Below, in pieces: positions 27,271 to 37,375 of a stretch of DNA of 64,000 bases; the first letter of the stretch is position 1; the number at the start of each line of letters is the position of its first letter. Location: NCBI RefSeq assembly GCF_027941955.1, contig NZ_CP115960.1, positions 2,992,501-3,056,500 on the forward strand, in the 5' to 3' direction. The stretch is from Sphingomonas sp. 7/4-4. GTDB taxonomy: Bacteria > Pseudomonadota > Alphaproteobacteria > Sphingomonadales > Sphingomonadaceae. Below the pieces are notes generated by a model. That model saw nothing but the letters and a program-made list of their open reading frames with translations, was not told the DNA's origin and searched no databases. Both the position numbers and the translations under genes were made by a program.

Positions 27271-29912
27271 GTGACGAGGAAACTTTCGATCGCGCTCGCT
27301 CTGCTTGCATCGAGCGCATGGGCGCCGCTGGCAAGCGCACAGACCGCCGCACCCGGGCTGCTCGGCGATCCCTCGGCCACTCCCGAGCAGCGCGCCCGCG
27401 CCGCGATCGAGCGGATGACGCTGGAGGAGAAGGCACACCAGCTCGGCCATACCGCCCCGGCGATCCCGCGGCTCGGCATCCCGCAATATAATTGGTGGAA
27501 CGAGGGGCTGCACGGCGTCGCGCGCGCGGGCATCGCCACGGTCTTCCCGCAGGCGATCGGCATGGCGGCATCGTGGGACGTGCCGCTGCTCCGGCGCGTC
27601 GGCGACACGGTCTCCACCGAGTTCCGCGCCAAGTTCGTCGAGCGCCGCCACCCCGACGGCGGCAGCGACTTCTATCGCGGGCTCACCGTCTGGTCGCCCA
27701 ACATCAACATCTTCCGCGATCCGCGCTGGGGCCGCGGCCAGGAAACCTATGGCGAGGACCCGTATCTCACCGGCCAGCTGGGCATCGCCTATATCGCCGG
27801 GCTGCAGGGCGATGACCCCAAATTCCTCAAGACGGTGGCCACCTCGAAGCATTTCGCCGTCCATAGCGGCCCCGAGAGCAACCGGCACCGCGAGGACGTC
27901 CATCCGACGCTGCACGACCTCGAGGACACCTATCTCCCCGCGTTCCGGGCGACGGTGACCCAGGGCAAGGTCGAATCGGTCATGTGCGTGTACAACGCGA
28001 TCGACGGAATCCCCGGCTGCGCGAACAGCCGACTGATGGAGGATTATCTCCGCAGGAGCTGGGGCTTCAAAGGCTATGTCGTCTCCGACTGCGGCGCCGC
28101 GGCCAATATCTACCGGCCCGACTCGCTCCACTACACCAGGACCGCGGCAGAGGGCGTCGCGCTCGGCTTCCGCGCCGGCATGGACCTGATCTGCGGCGAT
28201 TATCGCAACAACCTGACCACCGAGCCCGAGAACATCGTCGCGGCAGTGAAGTCGGGACAGTTGCCCGAAGCCGTGATCGACCGGTCGCTCCAGCGGTTGA
28301 TGGAAGCCCGTATCCGCCTCGGCCTGTTCGATCCGCAGCTTCCTTTCGCGAACATCACCGCCAAGGATTACGACACTCCCGAGCACCATGCGCTGTCCCG
28401 GAAGATGGCCGAGGCATCGATGGTGCTGCTCAAGAACCAGGGCGACTTGCTGCCGATCAAAGGCGAGCCGCGGACGATCGCCGTGATCGGGCCGAACGCC
28501 GACAGCTTCGACGCTTTGGTCGGCAATTATTACGGCACGCCCTCGAAACCCGTCACCGTGCTCGACGGCATCCGCGCCCGCTACCCCAAGGCGAAGATCC
28601 TGTATGTCCAGGGTACCGGGTTGATCGGCCCGGCCGAGCTGCCGGTTCCCGACACTGTGCTCTGCGTCGATGCGGCGTGCCAGGCGGCGGGGCTCAAGGT
28701 CGACTTCTTCAAGGGCGCGAATCTCGAAGGCGCGCCGATCGAAACCAGCGTGCAGCCCAATGCCCGCTTCGAATGGCGTGGTGATCGCGAGACCTCGGCG
28801 CGCTGGACCGGCACGCTCGTCGCGCCCGAGAGCGGCGAATTCGGCTTCCGCTTCGCCAGCGAGAATGGCTATCGCATCTGGATCGGCGACAAGCTGGTCG
28901 TCGACGAATGGGGAGTCGGCGATTCGCCTTCGGTCCTTTCGGGCACGATCCCCTGGAAAAGGGGCGCAAATATCCGCTCCGCGTCGAGGCCTTCCAGCGC
29001 GGGCAGCGCAGCAGCCAGCAGCTCGTCTGGAGCGTGCCGAGCGGCGATGGCGACCATGCCGTGGCGGCGGCAAAACAGGCCGATCTGGTGCTGTTCGTCG
29101 GCGGCCTTTCGGCACGGATCGAAGGCGAGGAGATGAAAGTGACGGCCCCGGGTTTCGCCGGGGGCGACCGCACCAGCCTCGACCTGCCCGCCCCACAGCA
29201 GAAATTGCTCGAGCGCGTCCACGCGGCCGGAAAGCCGGTGGTGCTGGTGCTGATGAACGGCAGTGCATTGAGCGTGAACTGGGCGGACGCGCATATCCCC
29301 GCGATCGTCGAAGCCTGGTATCCGGGCGGCGAAGGCGGGCATGCTGTAGCGGGGCTGATCGCGGGCGATTTCAGCCCCGCCGGACGGCTGCCGGTGACCT
29401 TCTACAAATCGGCCGACCAGCTTCCGCCCTTTCCCGATTATCACATGGCGGGGCGGACCTATCGCTACCTCACCGGCGATCCGCTTTACCCCTTCGGCCA
29501 TGGGCTCAGCTACACGCGCTTCCATTATGGCGCAGCGCGGCTGAGCACGCCCACCGTGAAGGCGGACGGCACCGTCGAGATATCGGTCGACGTCACCAAT
29601 CAGGGGCCTCGCGACGGCGACGAGGTCGTCCAGCTCTATGTCTCGCATGCCGGTGTGCCCGGCGCGCCGCTTCGCGCGCTGCAACGCTTCGAGCGCGTGC
29701 ACCTCAAGCGCGGAGAGACGCGCAAGACGGTCTTCACGCTGGATGCACGGGCACTGAGCGTGGTGGGCGAAGACGGCGTGCGACGGGTGTCGCCAGGACG
29801 CGTGCAATTGTGGATCGGCGGCGGCCAGCCGGAGGGGCGGCCGGGCCTGCCGGCGGCCCCGGGCGTTGCGGCGCAGCTGGAGGTTTCGGGGAGCGCCGTG
29901 CTCCCCAAATAA
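27271..29912 (+). CDS. Glycoside hydrolase family 3 with PA14 domain (frameshifted here)
   Basis: The restored product is about 880 residues, with a Sec signal peptide (LSIALALLASSAWAPLASAQ) after a GTG start that follows a GGAGAGG ribosome site. The GH3 N-terminal barrel carries the nucleophile Asp273 in GYVVSDCGAA. The GH3 C-terminal domain is interrupted by a PA14 sugar-binding domain (about 500-610, YRIWIGDKLVVDEWG). A fibronectin III-like domain ends the protein (PFGHGLSYTRFHYG onward). It is a periplasmic beta-glucosidase or beta-xylosidase; the operator favours xylosides. The frame breaks at AAAA 28957-28960; one more A gives WKKGRKYPLRVEAFQ. Confidence 0.9.
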
Positions 29913-29955
29913 CAAAGCCGGGCGCCTGAACCGCTAGACGCGCTGCGGCGCGGTG

Positions 29956-29977
29956 TGTGTTGTAGAGATACAACACA
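29956..29977. repeat. Perfect inverted repeat upstream of the TonB receptor
   Basis: TGTGTTGTA and TACAACACA are perfect 9-base arms around GAGA, followed by ACCGAC and five T. It is either the terminator of the GH3 gene or an operator for the receptor gene 140 bases downstream. The AT-rich stem and the six-base gap before the T-run make an operator at least as likely. Confidence 0.6.
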
Positions 29978-30004
29978 ACCGACTTTTTGTTACGTCCACA
30001 TTTA

Positions 30005-30040
30005 CAATGTGTTTCCGACGAGGCAGTTGCGGAAACATTG
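30005..30040 (+). other. Leader stem-loop before the TonB receptor gene
   Basis: CAATG-TG-TTTCCG pairs with CGGAAACATTG: 11 base pairs with a two-base bulge and a 12-base loop. It lies about 75 bases before the receptor start and could form in its mRNA leader. No known riboswitch class is recognised. Confidence 0.4.
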
Positions 30041-30114
30041 GCACGCGGGCGGGGGCTGACCGTACGTGCCCAGCCGACCCTTCCGAGAGACGGGCGTTCA
30101 GGGAGATTTTTTCA

Positions 30115-33100
30115 ATGCTGTTCCACAATCGATCGACCGCGGCATCGCTGCGGCGCGGAGCGGCGCCGTTCGCGCTGGCGCTCGGGCTGCTCGCCAGCCC
30201 CGCCTTCGCGCAGGACGCGCAGACCGCCACACCGCAGACCGCAGATTCGCAGGCTGCGGCTCCGGAAGCAGAAGGTCAGGAGGACAGCATCGTCGTCACC
30301 GGCTCGCTGTTCCGCCGCACCGACACCGAGACTCCGTCGCCCGTCACGGTGCTGACGTCCGATTCGCTGGCGAAGGCCGGTATCACTACCGTGGCCGAAG
30401 CGGTGCGTTCGATCTCGGCGGACGGTGCCGGCTCGATCGGCGTCGGCTTCCAGAGCGGCTTCTCGGCCGGTGGTTCGGCAGTATCGTTGCGCGGCCTCGG
30501 CGTTTCGTCGACGCTGGTGCTGGTCGACGGCCTGCGCTCGACCAACTTCCCGATCAGCGATGACGGCCACAACGCCTATGTCGACCTGAACTCGATCCCG
30601 TTCAGCCTGATCGACCGCGTCGAAGTCCTGAAGGACGGCGCCTCGTCCACCTACGGCGCCGACGCGATCGGCGGCGTGGTCAATCTGATCCTCAAGAAGC
30701 AGTTCAACGGCATCGCCGGCACCGTCGAAGGCGGCGTATCGGAAAAGGGCGACGCCGGCCGCCAGCGCGTCAACCTGACCGCCGGCTTCGGCGACTATGA
30801 TACGCAGGGCTGGAACGTCTATCTCAACGGCGAATATCAGCAGGACGGTCGCGTCAGCAACCACAGCCGCGGCTTCCCGTACAACAATCGCGATCTCACT
30901 TCGATCGGCGGCAACGACAACAACCTGACGGACAACTCGTTGACCACCGCGACGCCGAATGCGGTCGTGGTGCGCGTCAACCAGACGAATCTCAACAACC
31001 CGCTGGCCGGTTCGGCCACGGCGTTGAGCACGCAATTCCAGTCGCTCAACCTGAACTGCAGCTTTGGCACCTACACGCAGACCAGCTCGGCCGTGAACGG
31101 CACCGGCTGCCGGCACAATCTGGAAGACGAATATTTCCAGCTAGCGCCGCTGCAGCGCAAATGGTCCGTCAACGGCCGCGTGAGCGTCCGCCTGTCGGAC
31201 GATATCGAGGCCTATATCACCGGCAGCTACTCGAACAGCTATGTCAGCATCCTGAACGCGCCGCGCGCGCTGCGTAACACGCAGCCTTATGGCGGCGCGC
31301 CGGCTCTCGCCTCCAGCAACCCTGGCATCGTGCTTCCGGTGTGGATCTGCCCGTCGGGCGTCAATTGCGCGACCGTCGGCACGGCCGGGCGTACGCTCAA
31401 CCCGAACAATCCCTATGCGGCCGCCAACGCCCTGACTCCGAATATCGGCGCGGCGCGCATCTATTATCTGTTCGGCGACATCAAGGCCGGCAGCGATCGC
31501 ACCAACGAAGTGTACCGCGTCGCCGGCGGCCTGCACGGCTCGTTCGGAGGCGACTGGAACTGGAAGGTCGACGCCGTCTATGCCCGCGACAACCTCGAGA
31601 TCGTCCAGCACGGCTATCTGAACATCGCCAACACGCTGAACGCGATCAACACGGGCGCGTACAACTTCGTCAACCCGTCGCTCAACAGCGCGGCGGTGCG
31701 CAACTTCATCGCGCCGGACAAGATCACGCCCTCTTTCTCCGAAATGTACTCGCTCGACGCGTCCGTCACCAAGCAGCTGTTCGACCTGCCCGGCGGCCCA
31801 CTCATGGTCGCGGTCGGCGGCCAGGTGCGTCATGAGGAGCTGGAGAACAACAATCAGAACGCCGCACTCGACACGTACAGCCTGACCACTTCGTCGGCGT
31901 TCGGCAAGCACACCGTCTCGGCCGGATATTTCGAAATCCAGGCGCCGATCCTCGACGTTCTCGAAGTCAACGCGTCGGGCCGTTACGACCATTATTCGGA
32001 AGGCTTCGGCCGCTTCTCGCCGAAGATCGGCGCGAAGTTCACGCCGATCCAGCAATTCGCGGTCCGCGGCACCTATTCGCAGGGCTTCCGCGCACCGACC
32101 TTCGCCGAATCGGGCCCGCGGTCGCAATATGCCGGCTTCGTGACCACCACCCCTTCGACCCTCTTCTGTGCACAGCATTCGCCTAACCCGCCGGGCACTT
32201 GTGCGGCCGGCAACCCGTATAATGCCCAATATTCGGTCGGCCGCGGCTTCGTCGGCAACCCGGACCTGAAGCCGGAAACGTCGCGCAGCTTCACCGCCGG
32301 CGCGATCTTCGAGCCTTTCAAGTGGCTGAGCATGACGGTCGACTATTACAACGTGAAGAAGTCGAACCTGATTGCAAATGGTCCGCGTGCGGGTGACGCG
32401 ATCGCCGCTTATTATGGCCAGACCACGCTGGCTGCAGCGACCGCCGCGGTTGCTGCGGTTGGCCCGGGCTACTCGGTCAACACCATCGACGCCGTCGATC
32501 CGCTGTTCCCGAATGCGCTGCCGCGTCTGCTGATCATCAATGCTCCGTTCGTGAACGTGAACAATGATCTGACGACCGGTCTCGACTTCTCGGCCACAGT
32601 CCGTGCGCCGCTGAGCGACGGTCTGCGCCTAACCAGCCGTGTCGAAGCGACCCATGTCATGCTGTACAACCGCCATACTGCGAACGGTGTTCAGCGTTTT
32701 GCGGGTACGCTTGGGCCGTATGATCTGTCGTCCGGCAACGGCACGCCCAGCTGGCGCGGTAACTGGCAGACCACGCTCGAAACGGATGACTTCTCGCTGA
32801 GCGCGACCGCCTATTACGTCGGCAAGATCAAGGCCGTTGCTACCGACCAGGGCAATATCTCGACCGATTGCTCGGCATCGCTCTACAAGGTGCCAACCGA
32901 CGGTCCGGGGTTCACCAAGTTCTGCTACGTGAAGAGCTTCATCACGGTCGATTTGAACGGCTCGATCAAGGTCAACGACAGCTTCACGTTCTTCGCGAAC
33001 GTGGGCAATTTGTTGAACGCGCGGGCACCGATCGCACCGGCGTCCTATGCCAGCTCGCCGAACTTCCTGACGACCTGGCACTATGCCGGGCTCATCGGAC

Positions 33101-33135
33101 GGATGTTCAAGGCCGGTGCTTCGTTCAAGTTCTAA
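30115..33135 (+). CDS. TonB-dependent outer-membrane receptor
   Basis: A 1006-residue protein. Signal peptide ALALGLLASPAFAQ, then the TonB box region EDSIVVTGSLFRR, then the plug domain with AGITTVAEAVRSISADGAGS, AVSLRGLGVSSTLVLVDGLR, and DRVEVLKDGASSTYGADAIG. A 22-strand barrel follows, ending in Phe (AGASFKF). The ATG at 30115 has an AGGGAG ribosome site and begins the signal peptide; the frame is open further upstream without coding character. Beside the GH3 gene, it probably imports oligosaccharides in a sphingomonad-style polysaccharide-utilisation locus. Confidence 0.93.
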   Translation: MLFHNRSTAASLRRGAAPFALALGLLASPAFAQDAQTATPQTADSQAAAPEAEGQEDSIVVTGSLFRRTDTETPSPVTVLTSDSLAKAGITTVAEAVRSISADGAGSIGVGFQSGFSAGGSAVSLRGLGVSSTLVLVDGLRSTNFPISDDGHNAYVDLNSIPFSLIDRVEVLKDGASSTYGADAIGGVVNLILKKQFNGIAGTVEGGVSEKGDAGRQRVNLTAGFGDYDTQGWNVYLNGEYQQDGRVSNHSRGFPYNNRDLTSIGGNDNNLTDNSLTTATPNAVVVRVNQTNLNNPLAGSATALSTQFQSLNLNCSFGTYTQTSSAVNGTGCRHNLEDEYFQLAPLQRKWSVNGRVSVRLSDDIEAYITGSYSNSYVSILNAPRALRNTQPYGGAPALASSNPGIVLPVWICPSGVNCATVGTAGRTLNPNNPYAAANALTPNIGAARIYYLFGDIKAGSDRTNEVYRVAGGLHGSFGGDWNWKVDAVYARDNLEIVQHGYLNIANTLNAINTGAYNFVNPSLNSAAVRNFIAPDKITPSFSEMYSLDASVTKQLFDLPGGPLMVAVGGQVRHEELENNNQNAALDTYSLTTSSAFGKHTVSAGYFEIQAPILDVLEVNASGRYDHYSEGFGRFSPKIGAKFTPIQQFAVRGTYSQGFRAPTFAESGPRSQYAGFVTTTPSTLFCAQHSPNPPGTCAAGNPYNAQYSVGRGFVGNPDLKPETSRSFTAGAIFEPFKWLSMTVDYYNVKKSNLIANGPRAGDAIAAYYGQTTLAAATAAVAAVGPGYSVNTIDAVDPLFPNALPRLLIINAPFVNVNNDLTTGLDFSATVRAPLSDGLRLTSRVEATHVMLYNRHTANGVQRFAGTLGPYDLSSGNGTPSWRGNWQTTLETDDFSLSATAYYVGKIKAVATDQGNISTDCSASLYKVPTDGPGFTKFCYVKSFITVDLNGSIKVNDSFTFFANVGNLLNARAPIAPASYASSPNFLTTWHYAGLIGRMFKAGASFKF

Positions 33136-33162
33136 AAGCTGGGCGCTCCCTCGCGCGTCAGG

Positions 33163-33193
33163 ACGGCGGTCTCCCTCGGGAGGCCGCCGTTTT
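33163..33193 (+). terminator. Intrinsic terminator after the TonB receptor
   Basis: ACGGCGGTCTCCC (33163-33175) pairs with GGGAGGCCGCCGT (33178-33190) at 12 of 13 positions around a two-base loop, followed by TTT. It separates the receptor from the convergent fliA gene, whose stop is ten bases away. Confidence 0.8.
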
Positions 33194-33202
33194 GCTATGC
33201 GG

Positions 33203-33971
33203 TCAGCCCAGCCGGCGCTGGAGCGCGCGCTTCAGCCGGGCGTGCGCCGAGGCCTTGATCTGGCAGATCTCGCGCGGCGCCGACGCCGAGCACCTGGCCG
33301 ATCTCTTCGAGATTGAGTTCCTCGACATAATATAGCTGGATCACCTGCGCCTCGCGCTCCGGCAATTCGCCGATCGCCGCGATCAGCGCCTCGCGCTGGT
33401 CGCCTTCGGCGAGCTGGTCGAACGCGTTCGGCTCGTCGGACATGAACCATGGCGATTCGTCCGAATAGAGATCGTCGATCGAATCGAAGCGCACGGCCTC
33501 CGCGCCGGCATATTCGATGCGAAGCTTCTCCGGGCTCACACCGAGCTTCTCCGCGACCTGCGCGTCGTTCGGCGCGTGCCCCAATTCGGTGGCGAGCATG
33601 GATATCGTCTCCTGATAGGCTTTGCGCCGGCGCATCGCGCCGCGGGTGAGCGTCGCCTGGCGGCGCAGTTCGTCGATCATCGCCCCGCGCAGCCGCGTCA
33701 TCAGATATTGCTCGAACGTCACTTGCCCGCGATCCTCGAAGCCGCTCACGGCCTCGATCAAAGCGACCATGCCGATCTGGATGAGGTCCTCGATTTCGAC
33801 GATCGAGCTCATCGAGCCGTGCACGTGCCACGCGATTTTCCGGACCAGCGGCAGATGCTTGCGGACCATCGCCTCGGCATCGCGTTGCGGCGAGGGCGTG
33901 CGCTCATAGGTGAGCGGCGCGGATGCGAGAGAAGCCATGTCTTTCAGGTTCCCCGGGGTGAAAGCGTTCAT
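33203..33971 (-). CDS. fliA: Flagellar RNA polymerase sigma-28 factor FliA (3' frameshift)
   Basis: The restored product is about 255 residues. Region 2: VRKHLPLVRKIAWHVHG, EIEDLIQIGMVALIEAVSGF and FEQYLMTRLRGAMIDELRRQ. Region 4: ELPEREAQVIQLYYVEELNL. The last part breaks frame around 33266-33276, inside region 4.2. Removing one base (or adding two) gives RICQIKASAHARL and KRALQRRLG with a TGA at 33203. FliA transcribes late flagellar genes and is held inactive by FlgM. The ATG overlaps the flhA stop (ATGA). Confidence 0.92.
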
Positions 33972-36046
33972 GCGGCGAGCGCCTCCGGCGCACCGATTAC
34001 GGCGACGACTTCGACGGCCTTGTCCTCTGGCACTTCGAAGAAGCTCATCACCGGCGTATCGGGAAGGATGGTCTTGACCAGTTTGCGGATCGCGACGCGG
34101 ATCGCCGGCTGAACGACCAATGCGAAGGGCTTGGCCTCGGCGATCAGCGGACTGGCGGCGCGCTGGAGCGCCTCGGCGATGCGGCGGCCGAGATCCGGCT
34201 CGATCGTGTGGCGGCGCGACGGATCCGAGCGGACCGCCTGCCCCAGCAGCGCCTCGAGCTGGCCTTCGAGCGTCATCACCCGCAGCGGCTCGCGCACTCC
34301 GCACAGCCGCTGGATGATCAGCGGGCCGAGGTCGGGGCGGATCAGCTCGAGGATCTCCTCGGCGTCGAGCGTCTTCTGCGCTGCGACGGCGATCGCCGCG
34401 GCGATGCGGCGGAATTCCTTGAGTGGCACATTCTCCTGGAGCAACCCGCGCAGCACCGTGGTGAGCGTGGTGAGCGGCACCGGCTGCGGACTGAGCGAGG
34501 CGACCAGCGAGGCGGCGCGTTCCTTGAGCCCGTCGAGCAGGGCCTGGACTTCGTCGGGTCCGAGCAGGTCGGCGGCGTTCTGGATCAGGACGTGGTTGAG
34601 GTGGGTCGCGATCACGGTGCCGGGGTCGACGACGAGATAGCCTGCGCCGGTGGCGGCATCGGCATCGCCGTTTGCCACCCACACCGCGTCGAGCCCGAAA
34701 GTGGGGTCGCGAACGGGCTTGCCCTGGAGCTTGCCGACGGCTTGTCCCGTATCGAGCGCGAGCATCTCGTCGGGCGAGACATTGTCCTCTCCGATCACGA
34801 CGCCGCCGACGATGATCCGGTAGGTGAAAGGCGCGAGGTTGATATCGTCGCGGACGCGGACCTGCGGGACGACGAAGCCGAGATCCTTGGAGAGCTGGCG
34901 GCGCACTCCGGTGATCCGGCCCATCAGCGGCCCGCCCCGGCGCTCGTCGACCAAGGGCACGAGTCCGTAGCCGATGTCGAGCATCACCTGCATGTTGTCG
35001 GTGACTTCCTCCCAGCCGATCTTCGAAAGATCGATCGGCTCGGCTGCCGGAGCGGGTGGCGGCGGTCGATTGGCGATCTTGCGAAGCTTCCACGCCGCAA
35101 ACCCCGCGACGGCGGCGGCGGGCAGGATCACGAAATGCGGCATGCCGGGCATCACCCCGAGCAGGCCGAGGATCACCGCGACCGGCGTCCAGGTCTTGTG
35201 GCTGCCGAACTGGCTGCCGATCTGTCCGGCGAGATCGTGCGTGGAATTGACCCGGGTGACGATCGCGGCGGCGGCGATCGACAGCATCAGCGCGGGCAGC
35301 TGCGCCACCAATGCGTCGCCGATCGCGAGCATGATATAGCTCTGCGCCGCATCGCCGACCGTCATCTGGTGGCTGACGACGCCGAGGATCAGGCCGCCGA
35401 CGATATTGATCGCGAGGATCAACAGCCCGGCGATCGCATCGCCCTTCACGAACTTGGACGAACCGTCCATCGCGCCGTAGAAATCGGCCTCGGTCGAGAC
35501 TTCGACCCGGCGCGCGCGCGCCTCGTCGGGGGTGATCAGGCCGGCGTTGAGATCCGCATCGATCGCCATTTGCTTGCCGGGCAAGGCATCGAGGGTGAAG
35601 CGCGCGGCGACTTCGGAGACGCGGCCCGCACCCTTGGTGACGACGATCATGTTGATGATCAGCAACACCGCGAAGACGACGATGCCGACGACATAGTCGC
35701 CGCCGATCAGGAAGGTGCCGAATGCTTCGATGACATGGCCCGCCGCGGCGCCGCCCTCATGCCCGTTGACCAGGACGACGCGCGTCGAGGCGACGTTGAG
35801 GCCGAGGCGGAAAAGCGTCGCGAACAACAAAACGGTGGGGAAAGCGGAGAAATCGAGCGGCTTCTGCGCATTGAGCGCCACCATCAGCACCGCGAGGCTG
35901 ATCATGATGTTCATGATGAAGAAGGCGTCGAGCAGGACAGCCGGGATCGGCACGACCAGCAAGGCGACGAGCAGCAGGATCGCGCCGGGAAGCGAGAAGC
36001 TCCGGAGCGCCGGCAGCAAGCCGGCGGGCAGGGCAAGTCCGTTCAC
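33968..36046 (-). CDS. flhA: Flagellar export gate protein FlhA
   Basis: A 692-residue protein of normal length and intact frame. Eight N-terminal membrane segments include LDAFFIMNIMISLAVLMVAL, LFATLFRLGLNVASTRVVLV (the FHIPEP-family block) and VKGDAIAGLLILAINIVGGL. A large cytoplasmic domain forms the nonameric export ring and ends with PDTPVMSFFEVPEDKAVEVV. It lies between the lytic transglycosylase and fliA, probably one transcript from the sigma-54 promoter at 36997. Confidence 0.97.
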   Translation of the reverse strand: MNGLALPAGLLPALRSFSLPGAILLLVALLVVPIPAVLLDAFFIMNIMISLAVLMVALNAQKPLDFSAFPTVLLFATLFRLGLNVASTRVVLVNGHEGGAAAGHVIEAFGTFLIGGDYVVGIVVFAVLLIINMIVVTKGAGRVSEVAARFTLDALPGKQMAIDADLNAGLITPDEARARRVEVSTEADFYGAMDGSSKFVKGDAIAGLLILAINIVGGLILGVVSHQMTVGDAAQSYIMLAIGDALVAQLPALMLSIAAAAIVTRVNSTHDLAGQIGSQFGSHKTWTPVAVILGLLGVMPGMPHFVILPAAAVAGFAAWKLRKIANRPPPPAPAAEPIDLSKIGWEEVTDNMQVMLDIGYGLVPLVDERRGGPLMGRITGVRRQLSKDLGFVVPQVRVRDDINLAPFTYRIIVGGVVIGEDNVSPDEMLALDTGQAVGKLQGKPVRDPTFGLDAVWVANGDADAATGAGYLVVDPGTVIATHLNHVLIQNAADLLGPDEVQALLDGLKERAASLVASLSPQPVPLTTLTTVLRGLLQENVPLKEFRRIAAAIAVAAQKTLDAEEILELIRPDLGPLIIQRLCGVREPLRVMTLEGQLEALLGQAVRSDPSRRHTIEPDLGRRIAEALQRAASPLIAEAKPFALVVQPAIRVAIRKLVKTILPDTPVMSFFEVPEDKAVEVVAVIGAPEALAA

Positions 36047-36051
36047 GAGGA

Positions 36052-36957
36052 TCAGGCCCCCAGTTTCGCGAGCATGAGATATGCGAGCCTGGCCGTCTCC
36101 GGCGTCGGCCGGAACGGATTGACGGTCACCGGTGCGAACGGATCAGAGGCAGCGAGCTGATTGGCGCCGGAACGCGAGGTCTTGAGTTGCGCGAGGGTGG
36201 TCTCGATCCAGTGCCGGTCGCTGTCGACCGCATTGTTGCCGAGCACCACCTCGCCATCGCCCATGCCGGCGCCCAGAGCGTCGATGCCTTTCGAGAGATC
36301 GTCGAACGCATCCGACGCGAGCCCGGTCGCGCCAACCGCGGCAGCGCCCTGGTCGAGCTTGCCGGCGAAGCGGGCATAGATTTCACTCAGCGTGCGCGGC
36401 TGGCCATTCGAGGCATAGAAGATGCTGCGATTGGCGCGCGCGGCGGCAGGAAACATCGCCGCGCCCGTACGATCGGGACTGCTCTCCATCGCCCCGAGAA
36501 ACTTGGCGGCACCGCCCTGCCCCAGGAAATGCGCCATGTAGAGATCGGTGCCGGTGGCCGGCCGGCCGAGCCTGTCCTCGAGCACGGCCTTGTTGTCCGA
36601 GGCATGCTCGGCCGCCATCAGCGCCGCGGTGCCCGGATCGCTGCGCATGTCGAGAATCGCGCGGCGCGCGGCGGGATCGCTCACCACATAGCGCCCGCTG
36701 GCGGTCTGGCGGATCGAATCCGCCGCCCAGCCGAGACCGTGTTCGGCACCGTGATCCTTGATCACGCCGAGCCAGCTCTGCTCGATGAACTGATAGAGGC
36801 CGGTCGCGCTCGACGTCGCGGCGCGCGCATTGGCGCGCATGCCGCTCTCGACCTGCGCCTGCCCCAGCAGATAGTTGAAGTCGATTCCGGTCTTGCGGCT
36901 GGCCGCGGCGATCGCCGTCTGGATGCCAGCCCTGGAGTTGACCGATACGATGCTCAT
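36052..36957 (-). CDS. Flagellar lytic transglycosylase (SltF-like)
   Basis: A 301-residue protein. The N-terminal SLT domain has the catalytic Glu37 in LLGQAQVESGMRANARAATS, then SATGLYQFIEQSWL and YMAHFLGQGGAAKF. About 100 further residues follow without a recognised domain. There is no Sec signal peptide, which suggests export through the flagellar type III apparatus. It opens peptidoglycan for the rod. Because FlgJ here lacks a muramidase domain, this protein most likely supplies that activity, as SltF does in Rhodobacter sphaeroides. Five bases separate it from flhA. Confidence 0.88.
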   Translation of the reverse strand: MSIVSVNSRAGIQTAIAAASRKTGIDFNYLLGQAQVESGMRANARAATSSATGLYQFIEQSWLGVIKDHGAEHGLGWAADSIRQTASGRYVVSDPAARRAILDMRSDPGTAALMAAEHASDNKAVLEDRLGRPATGTDLYMAHFLGQGGAAKFLGAMESSPDRTGAAMFPAAARANRSIFYASNGQPRTLSEIYARFAGKLDQGAAAVGATGLASDAFDDLSKGIDALGAGMGDGEVVLGNNAVDSDRHWIETTLAQLKTSRSGANQLAASDPFAPVTVNPFRPTPETARLAYLMLAKLGA

Positions 36958-36996
36958 CGATCCCTGATCCGATTACCCTTGGTAGGATTTGGATCA

Positions 36997-37011
36997 GCAA
37001 GGACCGTGCCA
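36997..37011 (-). promoter_or_regulatory. Sigma-54 promoter of sltF-flhA-fliA
   Basis: On the minus strand: TGGCAC, GGTCC, TTGC. All invariant bases match the -24/-12 consensus, with ten bases between GG and GC. The start site would be about 28 bases before the transglycosylase ATG. An activator such as the FleQ-like protein encoded at 24815-26057 is required. Confidence 0.85.
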
Positions 37012-37063
37012 TTTGCGGAGTTCAGGCGATGGAAGTCGGGCTACGCAGTGCTCCGGCGCACGT

Positions 37064-37375
37064 TTACGCCAGCGCGTACCCGCCCGGGCGATAGGCCGTT
37101 GCCGTCTCGCCGGAAAGAAGTTGCAGGCGGCGGCGAACATTTGCCGCCATCAGATTGACGTAGATCCGGCAGGTCTCGTTGAGGCGATGCGCTTCCGCGG
37201 CGAGCTCCTTGACCTCGGGCGAAGGTGCCTCGCCATCGTAGAGCGCGACGCTATCGATGCCCGACAGCTTCGCGCGCGTCGCGGCCTCCAGTGCCCCAAC
37301 GTCGTTCGCCTTCAGCGCCGCGATCTCGGCGTGAAGCGATTCGATCACGTCTATGAGCGCGTCACGCCGCGTCAT
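37064..37375 (-). CDS. flgN: FlgN-family flagellar chaperone
   Basis: A 103-residue helical protein: RRDALIDVIESLHAEIAALK, then AAEAHRLNETCRIYVNLMAA and NVRRRLQLL. The pattern and the position just after flgM fit FlgN, which chaperones the hook-filament junction proteins FlgK and FlgL. FlgN sequences are weakly conserved, so the call depends partly on context. Its start overlaps the flgM end by 14 bases. Confidence 0.75.
   Translation of the reverse strand: MTRRDALIDVIESLHAEIAALKANDVGALEAATRAKLSGIDSVALYDGEAPSPEVKELAAEAHRLNETCRIYVNLMAANVRRRLQLLSGETATAYRPGGYALA

Noticed and set aside
33195..35093. Apparent 632-residue protein joining an Arg-rich region to FliA
   Set aside because: The first part is only a shadow frame of flhA; FliA starts at the ATG at 33971, overlapping the flhA stop.
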